From a bacterium (GTDB lineage: Bacteria; Spirochaetota; Spirochaetia; JABEVK01): DNA of 14,092 nucleotides. The notes beneath the pieces were generated by a model. It saw nothing but the letters and a program-made list of their open reading frames with translations, was not told where the DNA came from and searched no databases. The stretch is taken from NCBI GenBank assembly GCA_021781625.1, contig JAJXWL010000026.1, forward strand, positions 1 to 14,092. The letters are read 5' to 3'. Made by a program: the position numbers and the translations under genes. Shown here one piece after another: positions 6,242 to 13,078 of this stretch (its first letter is position 1; every line of letters begins with the position of its first letter).

Positions 6242-6514
6242 ATGTTCATAGCCCTTGCCTGCGATTTTGGCAACGAAGACACCAGAATCAAAGCCGACCG
6301 CCTTCTGCAGGAATACGGCTTTCGGAAAGTTCAACGAAACCTGTACGAAACGAACACGCTTAACGACAAAAACCTGGCCCGGCTGAAGCTGGAACTTGAT
6401 AGGATGACCGATCATTACGATTCCCTTCGCTTTTACCAGTACCCAGTCGAGGATACTTTAGTCGTGACCGCCTTAGAAGAAAAACGCTGGAAGCGAATGT
6501 TGTTAAAAACTTAG
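6242..6514 (+). CDS. cas2: Stand-alone Cas2-like small protein
   Basis: 90 residues, the size of Cas2. The N-terminal strand MFIALACDFG ends in an aspartate (D8), where Cas2 has its conserved Asp. Then come a helix (TRIKADRLLQEYGF), a strand with VQRNLYET like the Cas2 VQxSVFE strand, a second helix (NLARLKLELDRM), the strand DSLRFYQYP and a final strand DTLVVTAL. This is the Cas2 ferredoxin-like fold order. Cas2 proteins work with Cas1 in spacer acquisition, and some are metal-dependent nucleases. Here no cas1, other cas gene or repeat array is in view, and the next gene is prfB nine bases downstream. The start is forced by a TAA at 6236-6238, and no ribosome binding site precedes it. It could be a VapD- or Cas2-type nuclease with a non-CRISPR role; the role is unknown. 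Confidence 0.7.
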   Translation: MFIALACDFGNEDTRIKADRLLQEYGFRKVQRNLYETNTLNDKNLARLKLELDRMTDHYDSLRFYQYPVEDTLVVTALEEKRWKRMLLKT

Positions 6515-6523
6515 GAGAATCCC

Positions 6524-7658
6524 ATGCTCGAAGATCATCAAACTCAACTCTATAATCTCAAAACACAAATTCTCGACACCTGGAGGCGTCTTTGACCCGG
6601 ACAACCTCCGTCAACAAATTGAAGACCAAGAAAAACTAACAGACAACCCTGAGTTCTGGAACTCCCCCTCTGAAGCTCAAAAAGTCATGAGCGGTCTCAA
6701 GCGGCTTAGAGCTCGACTTGATCCTTGGGAGTCTTTGGTTCGTGAAATTACCGATCTAGAAGAGTTGTTTGGGTTAGCTCTTTCTGAAAAAGACCAGAGT
6801 CTCGAACCCGAAGTCGTATCTCAACTCAGTACCATTGATCATCAATATAATGAATTGCGCGTATTGGAATTGCTGTCGGACGAAGCCGATCGAATGGATA
6901 CCTTTTTAGAAATTCACGCTGGAGCGGGCGGGACAGAAGCCTGCGATTGGGCGTCCATGTTATTACGCATGTATACCCGCTGGGCTGAACGGAGAAAATT
7001 TAAAGTCGAAGTTGTCGATCTTTTAGAAGCGGAAGGCGGAGTCAAATCCGCCACTCTTCAGATTACTGGAGAATTTGCCTACGGGTACTTGAAGAATGAA
7101 AATGGTGTCCATCGCCTGGTTCGAATTTCTCCTTTTGATGCGGCGGCAAGACGACACACCTCGTTCGCTTCTATCGCGACGCATCCGGTGCTCGACGATT
7201 CCATTGAGGTCGACATTAAAGACGACGACATCCGCATTGACACCTTTCGGGCTCAAGGTGCGGGGGGACAGCACGTCAATAAAACCGATTCCGCGATTCG
7301 AATTACCCACTATCCCACCGGGATCGTGGTACAATGTCAAAACGAAAGGTCACAGTTTAAAAATAAGGCAACGGCCATGTCGATGCTGAAGTCCCGTCTG
7401 TATGAGTATTACCGTGCTGAAAAAGATAAAGAAATGGCTAAGTATTCAGCGGATAAAAAAGCGATCGAATGGGGTTCTCAAATTCGGTCCTATGTTTTTC
7501 AACCGTATACCTTGGTTAAGGATCATCGCAACAAGCACGAAACGGGCAATATTCAAGCGGTCATGGACGGCGAAATCGATGATTTTATTGAAGAATACAT
7601 GCGTTTTTCGTGGGAGAATAAGGCTTTTGTTCCTGAAGAGGATGCCGACGATCTTTAA
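6524..7658 (+). CDS. prfB: Peptide chain release factor 2, programmed +1 frameshift
   Basis: Release factor 2 reads UGA and UAA stop codons in the ribosome and triggers release of the finished protein. The gene is in two frames. The first is 6524-6592 (23 codons), ending at an in-frame TGA (6593-6595). The second runs from 6594 to 7658. Together they give 377 residues, against 365 in E. coli. The stop-codon-reading tripeptide SPF is at residues 202-204 and the catalytic GGQ at 247-249, nearly the E. coli positions. The N-terminal coiled-coil domain (DNLRQQIEDQEKLTDNPEFW) lies just after the shift. The ATG has AGGAG at 6513-6517, overlapping the stop of the Cas2-like gene, so the two are probably one transcript. 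Low RF2 favours the shift, which gives self-control. The frameshift is natural, not a pseudogene. Confidence 0.96.
6582..6596 (+). promoter_or_regulatory. RF2 programmed +1 frameshift site
   Basis: GGAGG (6582-6586) lies three bases before CTT TGA C (6590-6596). This is the conserved RF2 arrangement: a Shine-Dalgarno-like sequence pushes the ribosome while it waits at the poorly read UGA followed by C, and the tRNA on CUU slips to UUU. The stop is codon 24. Confidence 0.93.
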
Positions 7659-9087
7659 GTCCCTAGCGGTCGTCGTAGTTTTTACGACCGCTCTGTCTGC
7701 TTTGCCAGCCCAAGAGTTGACCTGGCCTTCAGACTGGCAATCGTATTTGCCCACCGCTTGGACCTGGGCTTGCGCTCAGTGGCAAAATCCTCAAGGTACC
7801 ACGGATGGACAATCACTACGGGATGCTATGGCCAGAGAGTTTTTGCAAACTTGGCCTCAAACACAAACTCGTTTTCTCAATTCTGATGAAATTCACTTGC
7901 TTCAGAATTCCATTTTAACGAAAGCTAGGGTTGCGCTCGATAAAACCATTACGGATTATCGAAACCAAGTCGCTGAAGCTCAGATCACCAACAGTGTAGA
8001 ACCCAGTACGACGTCGATTCAGGGGTGGCGCGATGAAAGCGAGCTTTGGCGACAATTTCGCTTACAGCCCCAACTTATTCCCCTGGTAAACCCCCTGCCA
8101 TTAACCTTTGGCGGACCTACGGATGGTACCGAGGTTTCCCTAGTCAAAGCGGGAACGCCTGCCGACATGGCACAAACTTTAAACACAGATCTCCTGTTTT
8201 GGGGAACCCTTAACTCGAAAGGAAAAATATGGCATTTAGAGCTAGGCTTATGGAGCCGTTTAGAAAATCGCAACCTTATGGTTTGGAAAGATAGTTTTCT
8301 TCCAGACGAAATACATGACCGCTTAGAAAAAGCCCACAATGCCTTTCAAACGATTTTTCTTGGGAGGGCTTGGGCTTCCTTGACCTTGCATACCAAGCCG
8401 GAAAATGCCCTTTACCGCGTTAATGGCAAAAGCTACGGCAACCCCCTTGTTCTTCAAGATATTTCTCCTGGACCAGTCACCATTCAGGTGGAAGCTCCTG
8501 GGTATCTCACGGAAAAGAAAACGATAACCTTGCCAGCCAACCAGCAAACCAGCTTAACCTGGTCCCTTAAACCATCGAAAGAAGCTCCGGTAAATATTGA
8601 AACCACACCAGAAGGTGCTGATGTCTGGATCGATAGCCAGTGGGTAGGGAAAACTCCTCTCAAAGTGCCCCCTCCAACGGAAAAAGAGCATTTACAAATT
8701 CAGCTTGAGCATTATGAATCCATTACGGTTGCCCTGTCGCCAGGTCAAAAAGACCTCAGCTTTCTTCTGATGCCCGAACACCCCAAACCAGACTTGCAGA
8801 AGGCTAAGGATCAATTTTATTTATCCTTAGCGGTTTTTTCTTTTTCTTTGACCTCTACCATTTTGGCTCGAGCATTTTCTGACCAATGGACGAATCTGAC
8901 CAACCAGTATGCTAGTGCTTATGCGTTAAATCCTATTCCTTCTATCTACGATAACTACAGTCAAGCCTACCAATGGGCACAGAATTTCCGTTATGGGGCC
9001 TACGGAGGTTTGGTCTTGACCTCTGGTGTTTTTGTCTGGATGATGATGGAGCTCTCCGCGTATATTCACGTGGCGGAAACCCAATAG
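7642..9087 (+). CDS. PEGA-domain membrane protein, spirochaete type
   Basis: 481 residues. A signal peptide (MPTIFKSLAV...LSALPAQ) is followed by an alpha/beta region to about residue 245 (including TDLLFWGTLNSKGKIW). Two PEGA domains follow, at about 247-312 (ending in a LTWSLKP strand) and 317-378 (TTPEGADVWIDSQWVGKTPL), then two membrane segments near 392-411 and 451-471. PEGA domains are surface or periplasmic beta folds of unknown ligand, found in envelope proteins. The ATG at 7642 lies inside prfB and overlaps its last 17 bases; GAAGAGG directly before it is too close to be a good binding site, so coupling to prfB termination is likely. An open frame from 7402 is rejected because it lies within prfB and lacks a signal peptide at its start. 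Function unknown, probably in the cell envelope. Confidence 0.82.
   Translation: MPTIFKSLAVVVVFTTALSALPAQELTWPSDWQSYLPTAWTWACAQWQNPQGTTDGQSLRDAMAREFLQTWPQTQTRFLNSDEIHLLQNSILTKARVALDKTITDYRNQVAEAQITNSVEPSTTSIQGWRDESELWRQFRLQPQLIPLVNPLPLTFGGPTDGTEVSLVKAGTPADMAQTLNTDLLFWGTLNSKGKIWHLELGLWSRLENRNLMVWKDSFLPDEIHDRLEKAHNAFQTIFLGRAWASLTLHTKPENALYRVNGKSYGNPLVLQDISPGPVTIQVEAPGYLTEKKTITLPANQQTSLTWSLKPSKEAPVNIETTPEGADVWIDSQWVGKTPLKVPPPTEKEHLQIQLEHYESITVALSPGQKDLSFLLMPEHPKPDLQKAKDQFYLSLAVFSFSLTSTILARAFSDQWTNLTNQYASAYALNPIPSIYDNYSQAYQWAQNFRYGAYGGLVLTSGVFVWMMMELSAYIHVAETQ
7665..7692 (+). promoter_or_regulatory. 9 bp stem-loop just after prfB, inside the next signal peptide
   Basis: AGCGGTCGT (7665-7673) and ACGACCGCT (7684-7692) form a perfect 9 bp stem with a 10-base loop (7674-7683) that ends in five T. 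It begins six bases after the prfB stop and is read as codons 8-17 of the PEGA gene. It resembles a terminator stem, but the T run is in the loop and not after the stem, so an attenuator, RNA processing site or translation brake fits better. Confidence 0.5.
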
Positions 9088-9100
9088 TTTTGGAGATTGC

Positions 9101-9964
9101 ATGGCCTTAAGCCTCTTTCAACGCCTCAAAAACCTGTTTTTCACCCCCCACGCGGAGCTTTTGGAGGAGTTAGAAGACATCCTCATTGAGGCGGATTTAG
9201 GCTATAAAACGGCTAAACAAATGAGCGAACGCCTCAAGACACTGGCCAAAGAACGGGTTAAATCCCCCGAAGATTTGCGAGATCTCCTCAAGAATTTGCT
9301 CAAAGAGACCTTAAAGACAAAAGAATTGCCCTATGACCCACAAACCCTTAACCTCTACCTTTTTTTAGGGGTAAATGGTGTGGGAAAAACGACCTCGATT
9401 GCAAAATTGGCCTATCGTTTGGAACAAGAACACAAAGGACCGGTGGTCTTAGCGGCGGGAGACACCTTTCGAGCGGCTGCGGTTCAGCAAATCCAACTTC
9501 ATGGGACAAAGCTCCAGATGAGGGTTGTCGGGCAAGGGCAGGGGGCTGACCCAGGAGCAGTCCTGTATGACACCTTAGAAAGCGCGCGGGCACAAGGGGA
9601 TAAGGTAGTACTCGCAGATACTGCGGGGCGTATGCATACCAAAGAAAATCTGGTCCGCGAACTTCAAAAGGTTTTAAAAATCGCTCATAGTCGTATCGGT
9701 GATGGGTTGATTCAAAAGATCCTCGTCATTGATGCCACCACTGGGCAAAATGCCTTTCAACAAGCCAAAGTTTTTCACGAAGCGGTGGGGTTGGATGGCT
9801 TAATTTTGTCTAAGTACGATTCCTCGGGGAAAGGTGGTATCGCTTTGTCCATCTGTCAAGAATTGGGTTTACCTTTTTTCTTTTGGGGAACCGGAGAAAA
9901 GTTGCCGAATTTAGAAGTCTTTGACAAAGAACAATTTGTTGAGGGACTTTTGGGGGCCAAGTGA
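9101..9964 (+). CDS. ftsY: Signal recognition particle receptor FtsY
   Basis: 287 residues. FtsY is the membrane-associated GTPase that receives ribosome-nascent chain complexes from SRP (Ffh) and hands them to the Sec translocon. The protein is the short type: a hydrophobic amphipathic start (LFQRLKNLFF) takes the place of the long acidic A domain of E. coli and can bind the membrane. Then come the four-helix N domain (to about 80) and the GTPase domain with GVNGVGKTT (90-98), DTFRAAAVQQ, DTAGR (173-177) and the G4 motif SKYD (237-240), where most relatives have TKLD. The C-terminal GTGEKLPNLEVFD motif is intact. GGAG at 9092-9095 supports the ATG. The gene's stop overlaps the GTG start of the next gene by four bases. 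Confidence 0.95.
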   Translation: MALSLFQRLKNLFFTPHAELLEELEDILIEADLGYKTAKQMSERLKTLAKERVKSPEDLRDLLKNLLKETLKTKELPYDPQTLNLYLFLGVNGVGKTTSIAKLAYRLEQEHKGPVVLAAGDTFRAAAVQQIQLHGTKLQMRVVGQGQGADPGAVLYDTLESARAQGDKVVLADTAGRMHTKENLVRELQKVLKIAHSRIGDGLIQKILVIDATTGQNAFQQAKVFHEAVGLDGLILSKYDSSGKGGIALSICQELGLPFFFWGTGEKLPNLEVFDKEQFVEGLLGAK

Positions 9965-11097
9965 TTGGTGATAACCCAAGAAATTCTTTTCTCAGAGCTT
10001 ACCCCTGGTGCATAGTTTTCCTTCTATTTCAGGTTGGTGTAGGAAGTGCTGAGCCTGTGAAAATTCCTTACCTTTCAACGCCATCTGCTTGGTCTTGGTG
10101 GGTTTCGGATTCTCTGGGTACACCTTTACAAACCTGTTCCTGGTACGATCAAGCTTCTTTTCCTTGGACCTTAGCGGTTCGAGATGTCGGCCAGGAAAAG
10201 TGGGAAACTCTGTGGAAAGGTCGAAAAGAACAACGGGTGATCCGGCGAGTCTACGATCGAAATCACCAAGAAACGGAAGTGGACACTTACCTGAGTCATG
10301 AGGTTTTTGAGGTTCGCTTGTATGATCCTACATCCCATCATTTGACGGAGCTCCAGGAATACCGCCAAGGACAGGAAACTCTTCAGCATAAGTTGCTTTG
10401 GGAAGGGAATCGTCTGAAAGGACAGACCGTCACCACCCCTCAAGGACGCTTTTTATACGAAGATACGCTTACTTATGCCCCCGATGGACGTCTTCGCCGT
10501 TTAGTTCGCCGGGCCTTGGATGGTGTCATTTTAGGGTATACGGTTTGGACAAATGGGGATTCGGGACCAATCGCAGACACAGAACTCTTTCAAGGGCGCA
10601 GTATTCAGCGAGTCGATCTGGGAAAAACCCTCCTTGAAACCGATACGGATGCGTCAGGACAAAGTCAAGAAAAAATTTGGACCACGACAACTCAGGGACA
10701 AACGGAAACTCAAACGGTGAATGGTCAACAAAGGGTAAAAGAGTACGATACGTCTGGACGTTTGACCCGCGAAACCCTGGAACTTCCCGACAAAACTCAA
10801 CGGGTCAAAACTTGGATTTATGATCAACAAGGTCGCTTGATCCTGCAAACTCAGCAGGTACACGATATCCTCGATGAAATCAAAACAGAATGGACTCCAA
10901 CCGGAAAGGTTGTGACGACCTGGAAAGATGGAGTTTTACAAAGCCAAACCGTCTGGAAAGGCAGTGATATCCAAAAAGAAGTCCAGTATTTACAAGGCAC
11001 CAAAATCTGGGAAAAACTTTGGGAAAATGGTCGTACCGTCGAAACTTTGTTTTACTTAGATGGGAATTTGGTTCGTACGCTGAAGGACTCTCCATGA
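9961..11097 (+). CDS. Secreted YD-repeat-like protein of unknown function
   Basis: 378 residues, GTG start overlapping the ftsY stop (GTGA) with a G-run about six bases before it. The N-terminus (about residues 1-30) is a signal peptide ending VGVGSA. No lipobox cysteine is seen. The rest is a beta-rich repeat protein: YD-type units YAPDGRL (172-178), YDTSGRL (262-268) and YDQQGRL (287-293), then related W-x-x-G units to the end (WTPTGKVVTTW, WKDGVLQSQT, WENGRTVETL). Such repeats resemble the YD/RHS and MORN-like families, often used as extended scaffolds on the cell surface or in the periplasm. Its place between ftsY and the Lol transporter, joined by 4-base overlaps on both sides, ties it to envelope biogenesis, but no function can be given. 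Confidence 0.8.
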   Translation: MIGDNPRNSFLRAYPWCIVFLLFQVGVGSAEPVKIPYLSTPSAWSWWVSDSLGTPLQTCSWYDQASFPWTLAVRDVGQEKWETLWKGRKEQRVIRRVYDRNHQETEVDTYLSHEVFEVRLYDPTSHHLTELQEYRQGQETLQHKLLWEGNRLKGQTVTTPQGRFLYEDTLTYAPDGRLRRLVRRALDGVILGYTVWTNGDSGPIADTELFQGRSIQRVDLGKTLLETDTDASGQSQEKIWTTTTQGQTETQTVNGQQRVKEYDTSGRLTRETLELPDKTQRVKTWIYDQQGRLILQTQQVHDILDEIKTEWTPTGKVVTTWKDGVLQSQTVWKGSDIQKEVQYLQGTKIWEKLWENGRTVETLFYLDGNLVRTLKDSP

Positions 11098-12359
11098 AAT
11101 TTCGCGGTTTGTTGTTTCTTTCTACAAGGTATTTACGTTCTAAACGACGAGAACGAGGCTGGTCTGCTCCCCTCATGTCCGTCTTGGGGTTAATGGTAGG
11201 TGTTTTGACGTTAAATGCGGTACTGGCGGTCATGAATGGGTTTCAATTGACCTTTATCGAGAGTATTCTCGAAGTCTCGTCTTACCATCTGCAGTGGACC
11301 CCACCTCAACCAGTTCCTGAATCAGTTTTGCAACGTTTGCGAACCCTGCCAGGAGTTCGGGCTGTAGAACCCTATACAGAAACTCAAACCTTGGTCTACG
11401 GCTCTGGGGGAGATGCCCGGCCTGCCATTCTCAGAGGACTCTCACCGTTAGCCTGGAAAAGGGACCCTCAATTTGCTCATCACTTGACCGTTTTGGCTGG
11501 TTCAGCGGTACCTGGCAAAGGACAGGTTCTGATTGGAGAAGAGTTAGCTAGAACCTTAGGTGTGGGGCTAGGGGATACCCTCAGGGTCCTCGCGCTTCAA
11601 AATCCACATTTTTCCATATTTCGTCCCATTTATACGACTTTAACAGTGGGGGGAATCTTTCGAACCGGATATTACGAAATTGATGTCGGTTGGCTCTTTG
11701 TCACACGAGAGACAGCTCTCGCGGGTCTCACGTCTCCCCAAGAGGAAAAGATTGGCTTTAAGTTGATTCACGAAGATGATGACCAGGCCATGATGAAGCT
11801 CATTGCCAAAACCGCAGGGGCACCCTTAGCCGAGTTTACAAGCTGGCGAACCTTTAATGCCGCTTTTTTTGGTGCCTTGAAAACAGAAAAAACAGCCATG
11901 ATGTTTTTGGTCGGCCTTGTATTTTTAGTCGTCGGTGTGAACGTTTTTCAAAGTCAACGCCGTACGGTTCAGGAACATACCGAAGAGATTGCTGTGTGGC
12001 AGGCTTTAGGACTAGATGTTCAGCGAATTCGGAAAGTTTTTGCCTGGGAAGGTTTGGGGGTGGGAATCTTAGGGGCTGTCTTAGGGACTGTCTTGGGTAT
12101 ACTCGTTGCCCATTCCATTTCTCACGTTTTAACAACCTTACAAGACCTGCTCAATACCTTGTTAAAAGCCTTTTCAGGTGGAGGTGTCACCTTGTTTTCT
12201 CGCGAAGCTTTCTATTTACCCTCCATTCCAGCCCGGGTTATCCCCCAAGAGGTAGCCCTTATCGCTGGCTTTGCCATTGTCTCTGCAGCGCTGGCCTCCT
12301 GGCTAGCCTCTTCTCGCGTCACCAAGATCGTTCCCTCGGAGGTCTTAAAAAACGAATGA
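11094..12359 (+). CDS. LolC/LolE-family lipoprotein exporter permease
   Basis: 421 residues. LolC and LolE form the inner-membrane channel that lifts lipoproteins from the membrane, powered by LolD. The layout is that of the MacB/FtsX type: TM1 at about 26-47, a large periplasmic domain (about 50-260, with GEELARTLGVGLGDTLRVL), then TM2 at 267-287, TM3 at 320-342 and TM4 at 387-405. The tail VTKIVPSEVLKNE matches the family's usual P-x-x-x-L-x-x-E ending. The start at 11094 (ATGA overlap with the upstream stop, GAAGGA at 11082-11087) is preferred over the open frame from 11019. I cannot tell LolC from LolE because the hook that binds LolA is not obvious. Other FtsX-type exporters remain possible. 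Confidence 0.85.
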   Translation: MKFRGLLFLSTRYLRSKRRERGWSAPLMSVLGLMVGVLTLNAVLAVMNGFQLTFIESILEVSSYHLQWTPPQPVPESVLQRLRTLPGVRAVEPYTETQTLVYGSGGDARPAILRGLSPLAWKRDPQFAHHLTVLAGSAVPGKGQVLIGEELARTLGVGLGDTLRVLALQNPHFSIFRPIYTTLTVGGIFRTGYYEIDVGWLFVTRETALAGLTSPQEEKIGFKLIHEDDDQAMMKLIAKTAGAPLAEFTSWRTFNAAFFGALKTEKTAMMFLVGLVFLVVGVNVFQSQRRTVQEHTEEIAVWQALGLDVQRIRKVFAWEGLGVGILGAVLGTVLGILVAHSISHVLTTLQDLLNTLLKAFSGGGVTLFSREAFYLPSIPARVIPQEVALIAGFAIVSAALASWLASSRVTKIVPSEVLKNE

Positions 12360-13078
12360 GCGACTCTGTAACTCACTCTCCAACCCTGACAACGCCACCT
12401 CTTTTAGAATACCGCTCTGTAGATAAAACCTTTACAGGGCAAAGCGAAGAATTGCCCATTTTAAAAGGGTTAAACTGGAGCCTTTCGCCCCAAGTCTCGG
12501 CGTCCATCACAGGGGAATCTGGTGCTGGGAAAAGCACCTTGCTCCACTTGGCGGCGGCCTTAGACCGTCCCACCAGCGGAACAATTTTCGTAGCCGGACA
12601 GGCTGTGTCTCAGTTAAAAGAAAAAGAACTGTCTCAGTTTCGCGCCAAAACAGTCGGCATCATCTTTCAATTTCACTTTCTTTTAAAAGAGTTTAGCGTT
12701 GCAGAAAATGTTTGGATGCCGGCGTGGTTGGCTGGTGAATCCAAGAAAATTGCTCAAGTACGAGCTCGAGACTTGTTGGCTCAAGTTGGTATGGAGAAAC
12801 GTTCCTTGGATTACCCAGGTATCCTTTCGGGGGGGGAACGTCAACGCGTTGCCTTAGCACGAGCTTTGATCAATGACCCCCCGTTACTTTTAGCGGATGA
12901 ACCCACAGGAAATTTAGACGAGCGCAATTCCCTTCATGTCCAAGAACTCTTATTAAACTTGGTCTCTCAGACTAAAAAAACCTTACTTCTAGTGACCCAT
13001 GACCATGTCTTTGCCCGACGCTGTCAGCAGGCTTGGCGGTTAACAGCCGGCACCTTGGTTCCCGAGGAAAAACCATGA
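12356..13078 (+). CDS. lolD: Lipoprotein-releasing ABC transporter ATPase LolD
   Basis: 240 residues, close to the usual 230. This is the cytoplasmic ATPase that drives lipoprotein release. Motifs are complete: Walker A GESGAGKST (53-61), Q-loop in IIFQFHFLL (the LolD-type FQFHxLL), signature LSGGE (157-161), Walker B LLLADEP with D181 and E182, D-loop GNLD and switch histidine H215 (VTHDH). A short Thr/Ser/Pro-rich lead of about 15 residues precedes the domain. The ATG overlaps the stop of the permease before it (ATGA), with CGGAGG about 12 bases upstream. An open frame from 11996 is rejected since it runs within the permease gene. LolD is separated from MacB-type ATPases mainly by its two long permease neighbours. 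Confidence 0.9.
   Translation: MSDSVTHSPTLTTPPLLEYRSVDKTFTGQSEELPILKGLNWSLSPQVSASITGESGAGKSTLLHLAAALDRPTSGTIFVAGQAVSQLKEKELSQFRAKTVGIIFQFHFLLKEFSVAENVWMPAWLAGESKKIAQVRARDLLAQVGMEKRSLDYPGILSGGERQRVALARALINDPPLLLADEPTGNLDERNSLHVQELLLNLVSQTKKTLLLVTHDHVFARRCQQAWRLTAGTLVPEEKP

Noticed and set aside
6242..6514. A CRISPR-Cas locus suggested by the Cas2-like gene
   Set aside because: No cas1 or other cas gene and no regularly spaced repeat array is visible on either strand in the window.
6524..6686. In-frame TGA near the start of prfB, which could be read as a broken gene
   Set aside because: The stop is part of the standard RF2 +1 frameshift signal, and the reading after the shift gives a full-length RF2 with SPF and GGQ in place.
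7402..7641. Longer open frame in front of the PEGA gene
   Set aside because: It is the out-of-frame shadow of prfB; the signal peptide begins at 7642.
11996..12355. Longer open frame in front of lolD
   Set aside because: It overlaps the conserved C-terminal part of the permease; the ATGA overlap at 12356 gives the normal LolD start.
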